The notes beneath the pieces are model-generated. The model had not been told where the DNA came from, ran no database searches, and saw only the letters and a program-made list of their open reading frames with translations. Shown here piece after piece: positions 6,598-15,134 of a stretch of DNA of 15,211 bases (the first letter of the stretch is position 1; the number at the start of each line of letters is the position of its first letter). The stretch is from UBA6345 sp045577635 (GTDB taxonomy: Bacteria > Bacillota > Clostridia > Christensenellales > UBA1242): the NCBI GenBank assembly GCA_045577635.1, contig JAZNIS010000017.1, positions 1 through 15,211 on the forward strand, read 5' to 3'. A program made the position numbers and the translations under genes.

Positions 6598-7324
6598 TTT
6601 GGTTTCCTTTTAAATCGTAACCGAAAAATATTTTTAAAATTAATTCCTTTTCAGGATAATCGGTTTCTTTAATCACATCAATTAATTGGTTGTAATTAAA
6701 CTCAACTTCTTTTTTACTATATTCTAACTCACCGTTTTCATCAGTTAAAATAACATAATGAGTTTTATTTGTTTTAACACAACCACTTGCTCCTGCATCA
6801 TAAACCACAGTTGAACCACTTTTAACAGTGAATGGTTTGTGTTGATGCCCAACAAAAATTATATCGGCAAAGTTTGTTTTAACAAGTTCGTTTAATCTTT
6901 CATTTTCAACGGCAGAAAATTCGGCAAACGGATAAACTGCTGGACTACTGTTAGAAATTAAAAAATGTTGAAATCTAACAACTTTACCTAATACTGTTTT
7001 TGTTAAAAACAAAGGCCTTGTTTTTAAAAATTCTTTTTGTTCCAAGGTTAATTGTTGTGCAATCCACTTATGATGTTCATCTTCTGCTTCATCAATAGTG
7101 TTGTTAATTTGAGTTCCATAAATAAAGTATAGTTCATGATTACCTAAAACAATTTCAACATTATTTTTAAGAAGCAAGTCCAAACACTCTTTTGGGTTTG
7201 GACCTATTCCTATTGCATCACCTAAAAATATTATATTTTCAATATTTTCTTTTTTTATATCGGCAAGTATTGCCTTTAATGCTGGTAAATTTCCGTGAAT
7301 ATCAGAAAAAATTGCAAATTTCAT
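6587..7324 (-). CDS. Metallophosphoesterase, YfcE/MJ0936-like
   Basis: Calcineurin-like phosphoesterase of 245 residues, predicted to use two metal ions to hydrolyse a phosphodiester or phosphomonoester in the cytosol. The metal ligands are visible in order: D8-x-H10 (SDIHGN), G35-D36, G61-N62-H63-E64, and G159-H160-Q161-H162. This is the single-domain form seen in YfcE and MJ0936, which have phosphodiesterase activity on artificial substrates; the natural substrate is unknown. The start at 7324 is chosen because M-K-F-A-I-F-S-D-I-H is the normal family N-terminus and GGAAAG precedes it. A longer frame from 7393 would overlap the end of secA by about 65 bases. It sits four bases after secA and overlaps prfB by 11 bases, so it is embedded in the secA-prfB operon, genes directly adjacent in Bacillus subtilis. 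Confidence 0.88.
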   Translation of the reverse strand: MKFAIFSDIHGNLPALKAILADIKKENIENIIFLGDAIGIGPNPKECLDLLLKNNVEIVLGNHELYFIYGTQINNTIDEAEDEHHKWIAQQLTLEQKEFLKTRPLFLTKTVLGKVVRFQHFLISNSSPAVYPFAEFSAVENERLNELVKTNFADIIFVGHQHKPFTVKSGSTVVYDAGASGCVKTNKTHYVILTDENGELEYSKKEVEFNYNQLIDVIKETDYPEKELILKIFFGYDLKGNQNGN

Positions 7325-7328
7325 TTTA

Positions 7329-10001
7329 TTACTTTCCACAACAGTTTTTATATTTTTTACCACTTCCACATGGGCAAGGTTCGTTTCTGCCAACTAAACC
7401 TTTATCTGATCTTTGTGGACCTTTTGCTTCACCTGAATTGGTAAACATTTGTTGTGGAGCATTATGAATTGGAACAAATGAAGGTTCAACATGAGCATGT
7501 AATAAGAATGTTGCAACTTCAGTTCTAATTTGTTCAACCATTTTATCAAACAAATCGTAACCTTCTTGTTTATAAGCAACAACAGGGTCGTGTTGACCAT
7601 ATGCTCTTAAACCAATTTCGTTACGAAGCATATTCATATAGTCAATATGATCCATCCATAAAGTATCTACAACTTTAAGTAGATATGACCTTTCTAAAAG
7701 TTCAAAGTTGAAACCACGGCTTAAATGTTCTTCACATTTTTTGTTGTAAACTTCGCAAGCATGTTCAGCAACTTTTTTTGCTAAATCTTCAACTTCAAAA
7801 CCTTCTACTAAATCTTCGTTTAAGTAATTGTATTCTGGTCCAAAAACTCTAACATTTAATTCATCGTTTAAATCTTCTAAATCCCATTCATCATAAGATT
7901 TTTCACTAGATATATTATCGTAAACAATGCTTTGTGCAAGGTCAGTAATCATATCTAATACTTCATCGTGAATAGTTTCGCCTTCTAAAACCTTGTTTCT
8001 TTGATCGTAAATAATTTGTCTTTGTGCATTTAAAACATCATCGTATTTTAAAACATTACTTCTTGCAGAAAAGTTAAATCCTTCAATTCTCTTTTGAGCA
8101 CCTTCAATACGGCGAGAAAGCATTTTAAATTGGAATGGTGTATTTTCGTCAAGCTTAAACATTTCAACCAATCGTTTCATTTGATCACCACCAAAACGGC
8201 GAATTAACTCATCTTCCATACTAACATAGAAAACACTTGAACCAGGGTCTCCTTGACGACCTGCACGACCCCTTAATTGGTTATCAATACGGCGACTTTC
8301 ATGTCTTTCAGTACCAACAATGTGTAAGCCACCCAAAGCAATAACTTTTTTCTTTTCAGCATCTGTTACAGCTTTAAATTCTTCGTAGGTTTTACGATAT
8401 TTTTCTCTCATTTTGTTTAAATCTTCGTTATCAGTTTCAACAAAGGAAGTACAAAAATCTAGTTGAGCATCGTTAAATCCTAACTCTCTCATTTTTTGTT
8501 TTGCTAAAAATTCTGGATTACCACCAAGTAAAATGTCGGTTCCACGACCAGCCATGTTGGTTGCAATTGTTACTTGACCTAACCTACCTGCTTGTGCAAT
8601 AATTTCACTTTCTTGTTGGTGATTTTTAGCATTTAACACATTGTGTTTAATTTTTGATTTGCGAAGAATTTGTGAAAGTTCTTCTGATTTTTCAATGGTA
8701 ACAGTACCAATTAAAATAGGTCTGCCATCAGCATGAACAGCTTTAATTTCTTCTATAACATTGTTCAATTTTGCTCTTTCAGTTGGATAAATAACATCTG
8801 GATAATCAACCCTTTTAATAGGACGGTTTGTCGGAATTGTAACAACATCTAAACCATAAATTTTGTTAAATTCAATTTCTTCGGTTTTTGCTGTACCTGT
8901 CATACCACTAATTTTATCGTAAATACGGAAGAAATTTTGGAATGTAATTGTTGCCAAAGTTTTATTTTCATCTTTAATTGGCACACCTTCTTTAGCTTCA
9001 ATGGCTTGATGCAAACCATTAGAATATTTTCTACCTTCCATTAAACGGCCTGTAAACTCATCAACAATAACAATTTCATCATCTTTAACAATGTAGTTAT
9101 TATCTTTTTTCATAATGTATTCTGCACGAAGTGCATTGTTGATGTGGTGGTTAAGTTCAATATTGTTAATATCACTTAGGTTTTCAATTTTGAAAAATCT
9201 TTCTGCTTTAGCAACACCATCTTCGGTTAAACGAATAGCTTTTTCTTTTTCATCAATTTCATATTCTGCTTCGGTTAAACTTTTAGCAAATTTTGCAGCT
9301 GTTTTATAGGTATCACTACTTTTAAATCCTCTACCCGAAATAATTAATGGAGTTCTAGCTTCGTCAATTAAAATACTATCTACTTCGTCAATAATTGCAA
9401 AGTGATAACCACGACAAACCCTATCTTCAATGCGAGTAACCATATTATCTCTTAAATAATCAAAACCAAGTTCGTTATTAGTAGAGTAAGTAATATCACA
9501 ATTATATGCTTGTCGTTTTTGATCAGGTTGCATGTTTGCCATTGAAACACCAACAGTTAACCCAAGGAATGTAAATAACTTACCCATCCAATCAGCATCC
9601 CTTTTAGACAAGTATTCGTTAACTGTTACAATATGGACACCTTTACCTTCCAAAGCAATTAAATATGCTGGTAAAGTTTCAACCAAAGTTTTACCTTCAC
9701 CTGTTCTCATTTCAGCAATACGACCTTGGAACAAAGCAATACCACCTAATAATTGAACATGGAAATGTCTCATTCCTAAAACCCTTTCACTTGCTTCCCT
9801 AACAACAGCATAAGCATCTGGTAAAATATCTTTTAATTTTTCACCACTAACTAAACGGTCCTTTAATTTTTGAGTGCAACCTTTTAATTCTTCATCGGTT
9901 AAACCTTTATAGTAATCGCCTTTTGCTTCAATTTGATTTGCAATTTTTTCTAATTTAGCAACATTTCTTTCGTTTTCACTTCTAAATAATTTAAAGCCCA
10001 T
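7329..10001 (-). CDS. secA: Preprotein translocase ATPase SecA
   Basis: SecA is the motor that drives unfolded preproteins through SecYEG at the inner face of the membrane. All landmarks of the 890-residue protein are present: an N-terminal segment with basic residues, Walker A MRTGEGKT (98-105), DEVDSILIDEARTPL (205-219) with the DEAD-like Walker B, the preprotein-crosslinking region (about 225-370), a second RecA-like domain with TNMAGRGTDI and GRAGRQGDPGSS, the helical scaffold, and a C-terminal zinc-binding tail with C876, C878, C887 and C888. The tail is the type that binds SecB or ribosomes. AAGGGAGA precedes the ATG. A promoter lies upstream at 10086-10114, and the gene leads an apparent operon through the phosphoesterase, prfB, tsaD and degV. 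Confidence 0.98.
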   Translation of the reverse strand: MGFKLFRSENERNVAKLEKIANQIEAKGDYYKGLTDEELKGCTQKLKDRLVSGEKLKDILPDAYAVVREASERVLGMRHFHVQLLGGIALFQGRIAEMRTGEGKTLVETLPAYLIALEGKGVHIVTVNEYLSKRDADWMGKLFTFLGLTVGVSMANMQPDQKRQAYNCDITYSTNNELGFDYLRDNMVTRIEDRVCRGYHFAIIDEVDSILIDEARTPLIISGRGFKSSDTYKTAAKFAKSLTEAEYEIDEKEKAIRLTEDGVAKAERFFKIENLSDINNIELNHHINNALRAEYIMKKDNNYIVKDDEIVIVDEFTGRLMEGRKYSNGLHQAIEAKEGVPIKDENKTLATITFQNFFRIYDKISGMTGTAKTEEIEFNKIYGLDVVTIPTNRPIKRVDYPDVIYPTERAKLNNVIEEIKAVHADGRPILIGTVTIEKSEELSQILRKSKIKHNVLNAKNHQQESEIIAQAGRLGQVTIATNMAGRGTDILLGGNPEFLAKQKMRELGFNDAQLDFCTSFVETDNEDLNKMREKYRKTYEEFKAVTDAEKKKVIALGGLHIVGTERHESRRIDNQLRGRAGRQGDPGSSVFYVSMEDELIRRFGGDQMKRLVEMFKLDENTPFQFKMLSRRIEGAQKRIEGFNFSARSNVLKYDDVLNAQRQIIYDQRNKVLEGETIHDEVLDMITDLAQSIVYDNISSEKSYDEWDLEDLNDELNVRVFGPEYNYLNEDLVEGFEVEDLAKKVAEHACEVYNKKCEEHLSRGFNFELLERSYLLKVVDTLWMDHIDYMNMLRNEIGLRAYGQHDPVVAYKQEGYDLFDKMVEQIRTEVATFLLHAHVEPSFVPIHNAPQQMFTNSGEAKGPQRSDKGLVGRNEPCPCGSGKKYKNCCGK

Positions 10002-10085
10002 GTAATCTCCCTTAAAAATAAAATCGTAAATTTTTGATATATATTAATAAAATAAATTTATTTATATAATTTAATAGCACAATTC

Positions 10086-10114
10086 ATTTTACTACAAAAT
10101 TATTGTTTTAACAA
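10086..10114 (-). promoter_or_regulatory. Candidate secA operon promoter with overlapping palindrome
   Basis: On the minus strand TTGTTA (10109-10114), a 17-base spacer and TAAAAT (10086-10091) lie about 85 bases before the secA start. A perfect palindrome TTATTGTT-TT-AACAATAA (10100-10117) covers the -35 and could be an operator. The long AT-rich leader shows no clear riboswitch or SecM-like upstream gene on inspection. AT-richness makes chance matches possible. Confidence 0.5.
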
Positions 10115-10157
10115 TAAATTAAAGGTGCAATAAAATAAAATTTTGCCGAAATAAGAA

Positions 10158-10188
10158 AAAAGTTAAAGTGTGCAAAACTTTAACTTTT
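10158..10188 (-). terminator. Intrinsic terminator of the recD2-comF unit
   Basis: A perfect 11-bp stem (10158-10168 with 10178-10188, AAAAGTTAAAG/CTTTAACTTTT) has a 9-base loop and, on the minus strand, continues as T-rich sequence. The comF stop codon (10180-10182) lies within the stem. Confidence 0.8.
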
Positions 10189-10878
10189 ATTTAAAACTGT
10201 GTGAGCAACGGTTAAACCATAAACCTTACTTGCTCCTGCATTTATTAAAACTTTACTTGCTTCATTAAAAGTTGCTCCTGTTGTGTAAACATCATCAATT
10301 AATAAAACGGTTTTACCCTTTACTAATTTTTTATTTACACACTTAAAAGCATTTTCCATATTTTTTAATCTTTCTTGTTTTGTTAAATTTGTTTGAGTGG
10401 TTGTATCTTTAATTCTAATTAAGTTTGTTGTGTCAACATTAAAACCAAATTTAATAAACCCAGAGCACAACAATTCGGATTGATTAAAACCCCTTATTTT
10501 AAATTTTGATTCATGCAACGGTATTGGAATAATTACATCAACATTTAAATTTTTAACAGCAAACTGTTTAAGTAAAAAGTTACTTAATGTTTTTGCAACA
10601 TATTTTTTACCATCATATTTCAACTCATGAATCAATCTTTTAATTTCACCATCAAAATTAAACAGAGAAAAACATTGTTCAAAATATCTTTTTGTGTTCT
10701 TGCAATTTAAACAATAGTTTGCACTTGAAAAAATTGATTCACCACAACCCAAACAAACCTTGCCAGAAATAAAAGGCAGTTTTAAATAACAGGCATCACA
10801 AATATCAAAATGACCTGGCACAATTTCAGTTCCACATATTAAACACTTATAACCGTTTGGAAACAAAACATTATTCAT
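10180..10878 (-). CDS. comF: ComF family protein (ComFC-like phosphoribosyltransferase)
   Basis: ComFC-type proteins are needed for DNA uptake during natural transformation, probably at the cytosolic side with the ComFA helicase. The 232-residue protein has an N-terminal zinc-binding region with four CxxC pairs (C12/C15, C27/C30, C42/C45, C56/C59) and a type I phosphoribosyltransferase domain ending in IDDVYTTGAT (194-203), the PRPP-binding motif. Whether it has enzymatic activity is unknown. Its start overlaps the recD2 stop by eight bases (ATGAATAA), so translation is coupled to recD2. No comFA is in the window. In organisms without recognised competence the same family may act in recombination or repair; pairing with RecD2 fits handling of single-stranded DNA. 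Confidence 0.9.
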   Translation of the reverse strand: MNNVLFPNGYKCLICGTEIVPGHFDICDACYLKLPFISGKVCLGCGESIFSSANYCLNCKNTKRYFEQCFSLFNFDGEIKRLIHELKYDGKKYVAKTLSNFLLKQFAVKNLNVDVIIPIPLHESKFKIRGFNQSELLCSGFIKFGFNVDTTNLIRIKDTTTQTNLTKQERLKNMENAFKCVNKKLVKGKTVLLIDDVYTTGATFNEASKVLINAGASKVYGLTVAHTVLNKS

Positions 10879-13177
10879 TATCTTGCCCCATAAGTGAAAA
10901 ATCTAATTGTTCTTCCTTAGATTGTTCGTTAATTTCATTGTTAGTTTTACTGCTATCTTCACTTAATAAATTTTGTGCAAGAGTATTAACATCTGCACTT
11001 TCAATTAAGAAAGTTTTAAGCAATGTGTTTCTGGTTAAAGTGCTTTTATTTTTTACCATTCTAAAAATGTTTTGTTTGCTACCAACTAAAACAACCATTC
11101 TTTTTGCCCTAGTTACTGCTGTGTAAAGTAGGTTTTTTGTCAATAACATAGGTGCACCTGCCACAACAGGTATGATTACTACATCAAATTCGCTACCCTG
11201 ACTTTTATGAATTGTAATAGCATAACTCAAAACAAGTTCAGATAAATCTTTTTTATTATACTTCGCATATCTGCCATCTTCAAACAAAACGGTGGTTTCA
11301 AAAGTGTTTGGCTCAATGTGATCTATAACTCCAATATCGCCATTAAACACACCCGCACCTTGCTCTCTGCTATCTTTAATCCATTCCCTTTCATAGTTGT
11401 TGGTTATTTGCATAACCCTATCACCCAACCTATAAATAACCTTTTCGGTTTCAAGTTCAGGTTTTTTTAAACTAGCAGGATTTAACTTATCTTGCAATTC
11501 CTTATTTAAATTATCAACACCACAAACACCTGATTTCATAGGTGCTAAAACTTGAATTTTTGAACTATCAATATTTAAATATTTTGGCAACCTTGCACAT
11601 GTTAAATTAACAACAGATGTTAACATATCGGCAGGGTCAACCTTCTCTTCAAAAAAGAAATCTTTACTTTTGTTGTTTATAAGTGGCATTTTACACTCGT
11701 TAATTAAATGAGCATTTGAAATAATTAAACTGTCTTTATCTTGCCTATAAATGTGTGTTAGTTCACAAACCGAAATAACACCACTATTAATAATATCGGC
11801 AAGCACATTTCCTGCCCCAACCGATGGTAATTGATCTTTATCACCAACCAAAACAAGTTGTGTGCCTTTTTTTAGTGCCCTTACTAAATAATGCATTAGT
11901 TGAATATCAACCATACTAACTTCATCAACAATAACAACATCAAATGGCAACTTGTTATTTTGATTATATAAAAAGTCACCACCCATAAAATCTACAACCA
12001 AAGCTCTATGAATTGTGCTAGCATCTTCACCTGTGCTTTCACTTAATCTTTTAGCAGCTCTACCTGTTGGAGCAAGCAATTTAACCGATTTATGTAAACT
12101 CTTAAAAATTTGAAGCATACATTTTACTATTGTAGTTTTACCTGTGCCTGGGCCACCTGTTATTACACTTACACCACTATTTACTGCAAGTGTTACAGCT
12201 GCCCTTTGATTTTCGTGCATTGAAATTTTGTTTAATTGTTCATAAAAATTAATTGAATCTGTAACATCAACAACTTTATTTTTATATAGTTCATTAAACA
12301 GGTTTAAAGTGTAACCTACAATTTTTTCGGTGTTATAATATTTTGTTAGCACAACAATTTCTTCACCATCTAATTCAAATATTTTAATAAAACTATCTAA
12401 AACCAACCTGTTTAAAACATTGTTTGCATTAATATCATCAATACTAATTCTTAACAATTCGCAAACATCACTTTCCAAATTTGCTTTTGTAACAAAAGTG
12501 TTTCCTGTTTGATCACATGCAGTTTTTAAAGCATGTAGCACACCAGCCCTAAACCTAAACTCACTAAACTCACTAATACCCATTTTTTTTGCAATTCTGT
12601 CGGCAGTAAAAAAACCTATGCCATCAACATCTTCACATAGTTTATAAGGATTTTCTTTTAAAATTAACTCTGTTTTATCAAAATATGTGTTGTAAATTTT
12701 TACAGCTAAATTTGTTGAAATTTCATAATCTTGCATCAGCATTACTGCATCTTGCATTTTTCTAATTTCCTGAAAAGCCAAAGCTATTTCGTTTGCCTTT
12801 CTTTCAGAAATACCTCTAATTTCTGTTAACCTTTGTGGATTATACTCAATAACATCTAAAGTATCTTCTCCAAACTTATTAACAATTGATAATGCTGTTA
12901 CAGGCCCAACACCCTTAATTAAACCACTGCTTAAATACTTAACAATTCCATCTTTGGTGTTTGGTTTTGCAATTTTAACCCTACTTGCATTAAATTGTTC
13001 ACCATAACGATTGTGTTTTGTAAAGCTTCCATCAAGTTCAACAAATTCACCTTGGCTAACTTGTGGAAATTTTCCAACAGCAGTAATGTTTTCATCATTA
13101 CAATTTATTACAGCAACAGTATATCCGTTGTCTGTGTTTCTATAAATAATTTCTTCAACAATGCCTTTAATAATCAT
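10871..13177 (-). CDS. recD2: RecD2-type (RecBC-independent) SF1B DNA helicase
   Basis: RecD2 is a 5'-3' helicase acting alone, outside RecBCD, in DNA repair and replication fork maintenance. The 768-residue protein has the long N-terminal region specific to RecD2: an OB-like start (KGIVEEIIYRNTDNGYTV) and helix-hairpin-helix segments (GLIKGVGPVTALSIV at 85-99, EIRGISERKANEI at 119-131). The motor follows, with Walker A GGPGTGKT (341-348), DEVSMVD (418-424), GDKDQLPSVGAGNVL (445-459), AITIHKSQGSEFD (653-665) and LLYTAVTRAK (683-692). The start at 13177 is the family start although no ribosome binding site is seen; the promoter lies so close that the mRNA may be leaderless. A Ser/Glu-rich tail ends the protein and overlaps comF. 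Confidence 0.95.
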   Translation of the reverse strand: MIIKGIVEEIIYRNTDNGYTVAVINCNDENITAVGKFPQVSQGEFVELDGSFTKHNRYGEQFNASRVKIAKPNTKDGIVKYLSSGLIKGVGPVTALSIVNKFGEDTLDVIEYNPQRLTEIRGISERKANEIALAFQEIRKMQDAVMLMQDYEISTNLAVKIYNTYFDKTELILKENPYKLCEDVDGIGFFTADRIAKKMGISEFSEFRFRAGVLHALKTACDQTGNTFVTKANLESDVCELLRISIDDINANNVLNRLVLDSFIKIFELDGEEIVVLTKYYNTEKIVGYTLNLFNELYKNKVVDVTDSINFYEQLNKISMHENQRAAVTLAVNSGVSVITGGPGTGKTTIVKCMLQIFKSLHKSVKLLAPTGRAAKRLSESTGEDASTIHRALVVDFMGGDFLYNQNNKLPFDVVIVDEVSMVDIQLMHYLVRALKKGTQLVLVGDKDQLPSVGAGNVLADIINSGVISVCELTHIYRQDKDSLIISNAHLINECKMPLINNKSKDFFFEEKVDPADMLTSVVNLTCARLPKYLNIDSSKIQVLAPMKSGVCGVDNLNKELQDKLNPASLKKPELETEKVIYRLGDRVMQITNNYEREWIKDSREQGAGVFNGDIGVIDHIEPNTFETTVLFEDGRYAKYNKKDLSELVLSYAITIHKSQGSEFDVVIIPVVAGAPMLLTKNLLYTAVTRAKRMVVLVGSKQNIFRMVKNKSTLTRNTLLKTFLIESADVNTLAQNLLSEDSSKTNNEINEQSKEEQLDFSLMGQDNE

Positions 13178-13183
13178 GCTTTT

Positions 13184-13212
13184 ATTTTATAATAGTTAAC
13201 AATTTTTAACAA
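13184..13212 (-). promoter_or_regulatory. Promoter for recD2-comF, probably giving a leaderless mRNA
   Basis: On the minus strand TTGTTA (13207-13212), a 17-base spacer and TAAAAT (13184-13189) lie only six bases before the ATG at 13177. Transcription would then begin at or next to the start codon. An overlapping alternative -10 (TATTAT, a few bases further upstream) would still leave a leader of about five bases. No Shine-Dalgarno sequence is present. Confidence 0.5.
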
Positions 13213-13297
13213 ACATTTTAACACAAATAAAACATTTGTTCGCATAAAATGTGAATTTATTACAATATTTTTTACTTAATCGTTGTTTATATAATAG

Positions 13298-13318
13298 TTA
13301 TTTAATTTTATTAAATAA
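13298..13318. repeat. Inverted repeat upstream of the ABC transporter promoter
   Basis: TTATTTAA (13298-13305) and TTAAATAA (13311-13318) form a perfect 8-bp inverted repeat with a 5-base centre, seven bases before the candidate -35. It could be an operator for a regulator of the exporter; AT-only composition weakens the case. Confidence 0.35.
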
Positions 13319-13324
13319 AATATT

Positions 13325-13352
13325 TTGATTATATTATATTTTTGATTATACT
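13325..13352 (+). promoter_or_regulatory. Candidate promoter for the ABC exporter genes
   Basis: TTGATT (13325-13330), a 16-base spacer and TATACT (13347-13352) are followed by a leader of about 30 bases with AAGGAG (13377-13382) and the ATG at 13390. Other AT-rich matches exist in the same gap, for example TATAAT near 13289, but without a well-spaced -35. Confidence 0.45.
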
Positions 13353-13389
13353 TTATTTTGTTACCAAATTAAATTTAAGGAGTTTAATA

Positions 13390-15132
13390 ATGTTAAAATT
13401 ATTTAAATACTTAAAACCTTATTGGAAAGAGCTTGTTTTGGTTTCCTTTTTCTTAATATTACAAGTTGTTACAAACTTGTTTGTGCCAAACCTACTTTCC
13501 GATATGATTAGAAGCATTGACACAACTAATGGCAGTGCTGCAATTATTAACATATTAAAAAAAGGTGGAATTGCATTACTTGCAGTTGTTTTTGTTATTG
13601 TTTGCCAAATAACAGTAAGCTATTTATCTAGCCGAATCGGTATGGGGTTTGGTAGAGATTTAAGAAATATAGTTTTTAGAAAAACACAAAAAGTTGCATT
13701 AAACGAATTTTATTCAATTTCAACAGCAAGTTTAATTAACCGAACAACAAACGATATTGGGCAAGTTCAAATGTTAGTAACAATGTCGTTTAGAGTTATG
13801 TTAAATGCACCTATAATTTTAATTGGTGGTTGTATTATGGCTTTCAGTTTAGACCTTGAACTACCTTTTGTTATTGTGGGTTTAATTCCTGTGTTATTTT
13901 TACTGTTTATTTTTGTTGGGAAATACATTGTTCCTTTGTTTAAAATTATGCAAACAAATGTTGACGAACTAACAAAAGTAACCAGAGAAAATTTAACCGG
14001 TGTTAGAGTTATTAGAGCATTTAACACCGAAGACGAAGAAAATGCCAGATTTGATTTAATTAACAAAAAAGTTGCAGATGTAAACACAAAAGCAAATGTT
14101 ATTATGGGTATAAATATGCCAACCGTTGACTTGTTGTTTTCGGTTGCAATGCTTTTACTTTTATATTTTGGAGCTTTAAAAGGAACAAATGTTGCTGATT
14201 TAACTGCTTTAACACAATATAGTTCAAGAATTATGATGTCATGCATTATGATGGTTATGATTTTTATTCATGTACCAAGAGCAAGTGCAAGTGCAAAAAG
14301 AATTAATGAAATTTTAGATTTACCAGAAACAATTTTAAGCAACGAAAAAGTTAAAACCTATAAAACAGGAAACTATGTTGGCGAATTAGAATTTAAAAAT
14401 GTTACATTTAGTTTTCCTGGTGCTGAAAACCCTACTCTTAAAAACCTAAACTTTAAAGTTAAACCTGGCGAAACACTAGCAATTATTGGTGGCACAGGTA
14501 GTGGAAAAAGCACAGTAATTAATTTAATTCCTAGATTTTACGATGTTTCAAATGGCGAAATTTTATTAGATGGTGTTGATTTAAGAGATTATAACCCTGC
14601 CGAATTAAGAAAACATATTGCATTAGCAAGCCAAACAGTTGAATTGTTTGGTGGAACAATTAGAGAAAATTTAAAATATTCAAACGAAAACATTTCCGAT
14701 GAAGAAATGATTAAAGCAACAAAAATTGCTTGTGCTCACGATTTTATTACCGAAAAACCAGAAGGATACGATTATGTTATTCAAAAGGGTGCAGGAAATT
14801 TAAGTGGTGGTCAAAAACAAAGATTAAATATTGCCAGAGCATTAATTAAAAAACCTTGTGTTTACATATTTGATGATAGTTTTAGTGCCCTAGATTTTAA
14901 AACAGATGCAGAAATTAGAAAAAATTTAAAGGAATCTGTTACCGATGCAACAGTTATTATTGTTGCACAAAGAATTAACACAATTCAAAATGCCGATAAA
15001 ATTATTGTGCTAAACGAAGGTGAAGCAGTTGGCATTGGAACACATGAAGAATTACTTATCTCCTGCCCTGAATATAGGGAAATTGTGGATAGTCAAACTA
15101 AACACAACAAAGTAAAAAAGGAGGTTAAATAA
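13390..15132 (+). CDS. ABC exporter half-transporter, degenerate-site subunit
   Basis: Half-transporter of 580 residues for the cytoplasmic membrane. The N-terminal membrane domain (about 1-310) has six hydrophobic stretches (near 16-35, 60-80, 140-155, 160-182, 245-262, 280-295). The ATPase follows: Walker A GGTGSGKST (367-375), Q-loop Q415, signature LSGGQ (471-475) and Walker B VYIFD (491-495). The residue after Walker B is D496 instead of catalytic Glu, and the switch position is Q527 (VAQRI) instead of His. That pair marks the inactive site of heterodimeric exporters such as BmrCD-like pairs, so it should work with the subunit that starts two bases downstream. A drug or lipid substrate is likely from the family but not shown. 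ATG at 13390 is chosen for its AAGGAG and for MLKLFKYLKPYWK, the usual start; an upstream TTG at 13342 would add 16 residues through the ribosome binding site. Confidence 0.92.
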   Translation: MLKLFKYLKPYWKELVLVSFFLILQVVTNLFVPNLLSDMIRSIDTTNGSAAIINILKKGGIALLAVVFVIVCQITVSYLSSRIGMGFGRDLRNIVFRKTQKVALNEFYSISTASLINRTTNDIGQVQMLVTMSFRVMLNAPIILIGGCIMAFSLDLELPFVIVGLIPVLFLLFIFVGKYIVPLFKIMQTNVDELTKVTRENLTGVRVIRAFNTEDEENARFDLINKKVADVNTKANVIMGINMPTVDLLFSVAMLLLLYFGALKGTNVADLTALTQYSSRIMMSCIMMVMIFIHVPRASASAKRINEILDLPETILSNEKVKTYKTGNYVGELEFKNVTFSFPGAENPTLKNLNFKVKPGETLAIIGGTGSGKSTVINLIPRFYDVSNGEILLDGVDLRDYNPAELRKHIALASQTVELFGGTIRENLKYSNENISDEEMIKATKIACAHDFITEKPEGYDYVIQKGAGNLSGGQKQRLNIARALIKKPCVYIFDDSFSALDFKTDAEIRKNLKESVTDATVIIVAQRINTIQNADKIIVLNEGEAVGIGTHEELLISCPEYREIVDSQTKHNKVKKEVK

Positions 15133-15134
15133 TT

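Noticed and set aside
7325..7393. Upstream start of the metallophosphoesterase at 7393
   Set aside because: It would overlap the coding end of secA by about 65 bases and add 23 residues unlike the family; 7324 has a ribosome binding site and the canonical MKFAIFSDIH start.
10002..10157. Riboswitch or secretion-monitor leader peptide upstream of secA
   Set aside because: The gap is extremely AT-rich with no multi-stem structure and no credible small open frame with a ribosome binding site; only a promoter and a palindrome could be supported.
10857..11126. Plus-strand open frames antisense to recD2, secA and comF (for example 10857-11126, 9115-9309, 9532-9756)
   Set aside because: All lie opposite strongly conserved coding sequence and lack ribosome binding sites or motifs.
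13342..13389. TTG start at 13342 for the ABC subunit
   Set aside because: The added 16 residues are encoded by the leader and run through the AAGGAG; ATG at 13390 is well spaced from it.
13767..14246. Minus-strand open frame of 159 codons inside the ABC subunit
   Set aside because: It is antisense to the membrane domain of a clear ABC exporter; no ribosome binding site or recognisable product.
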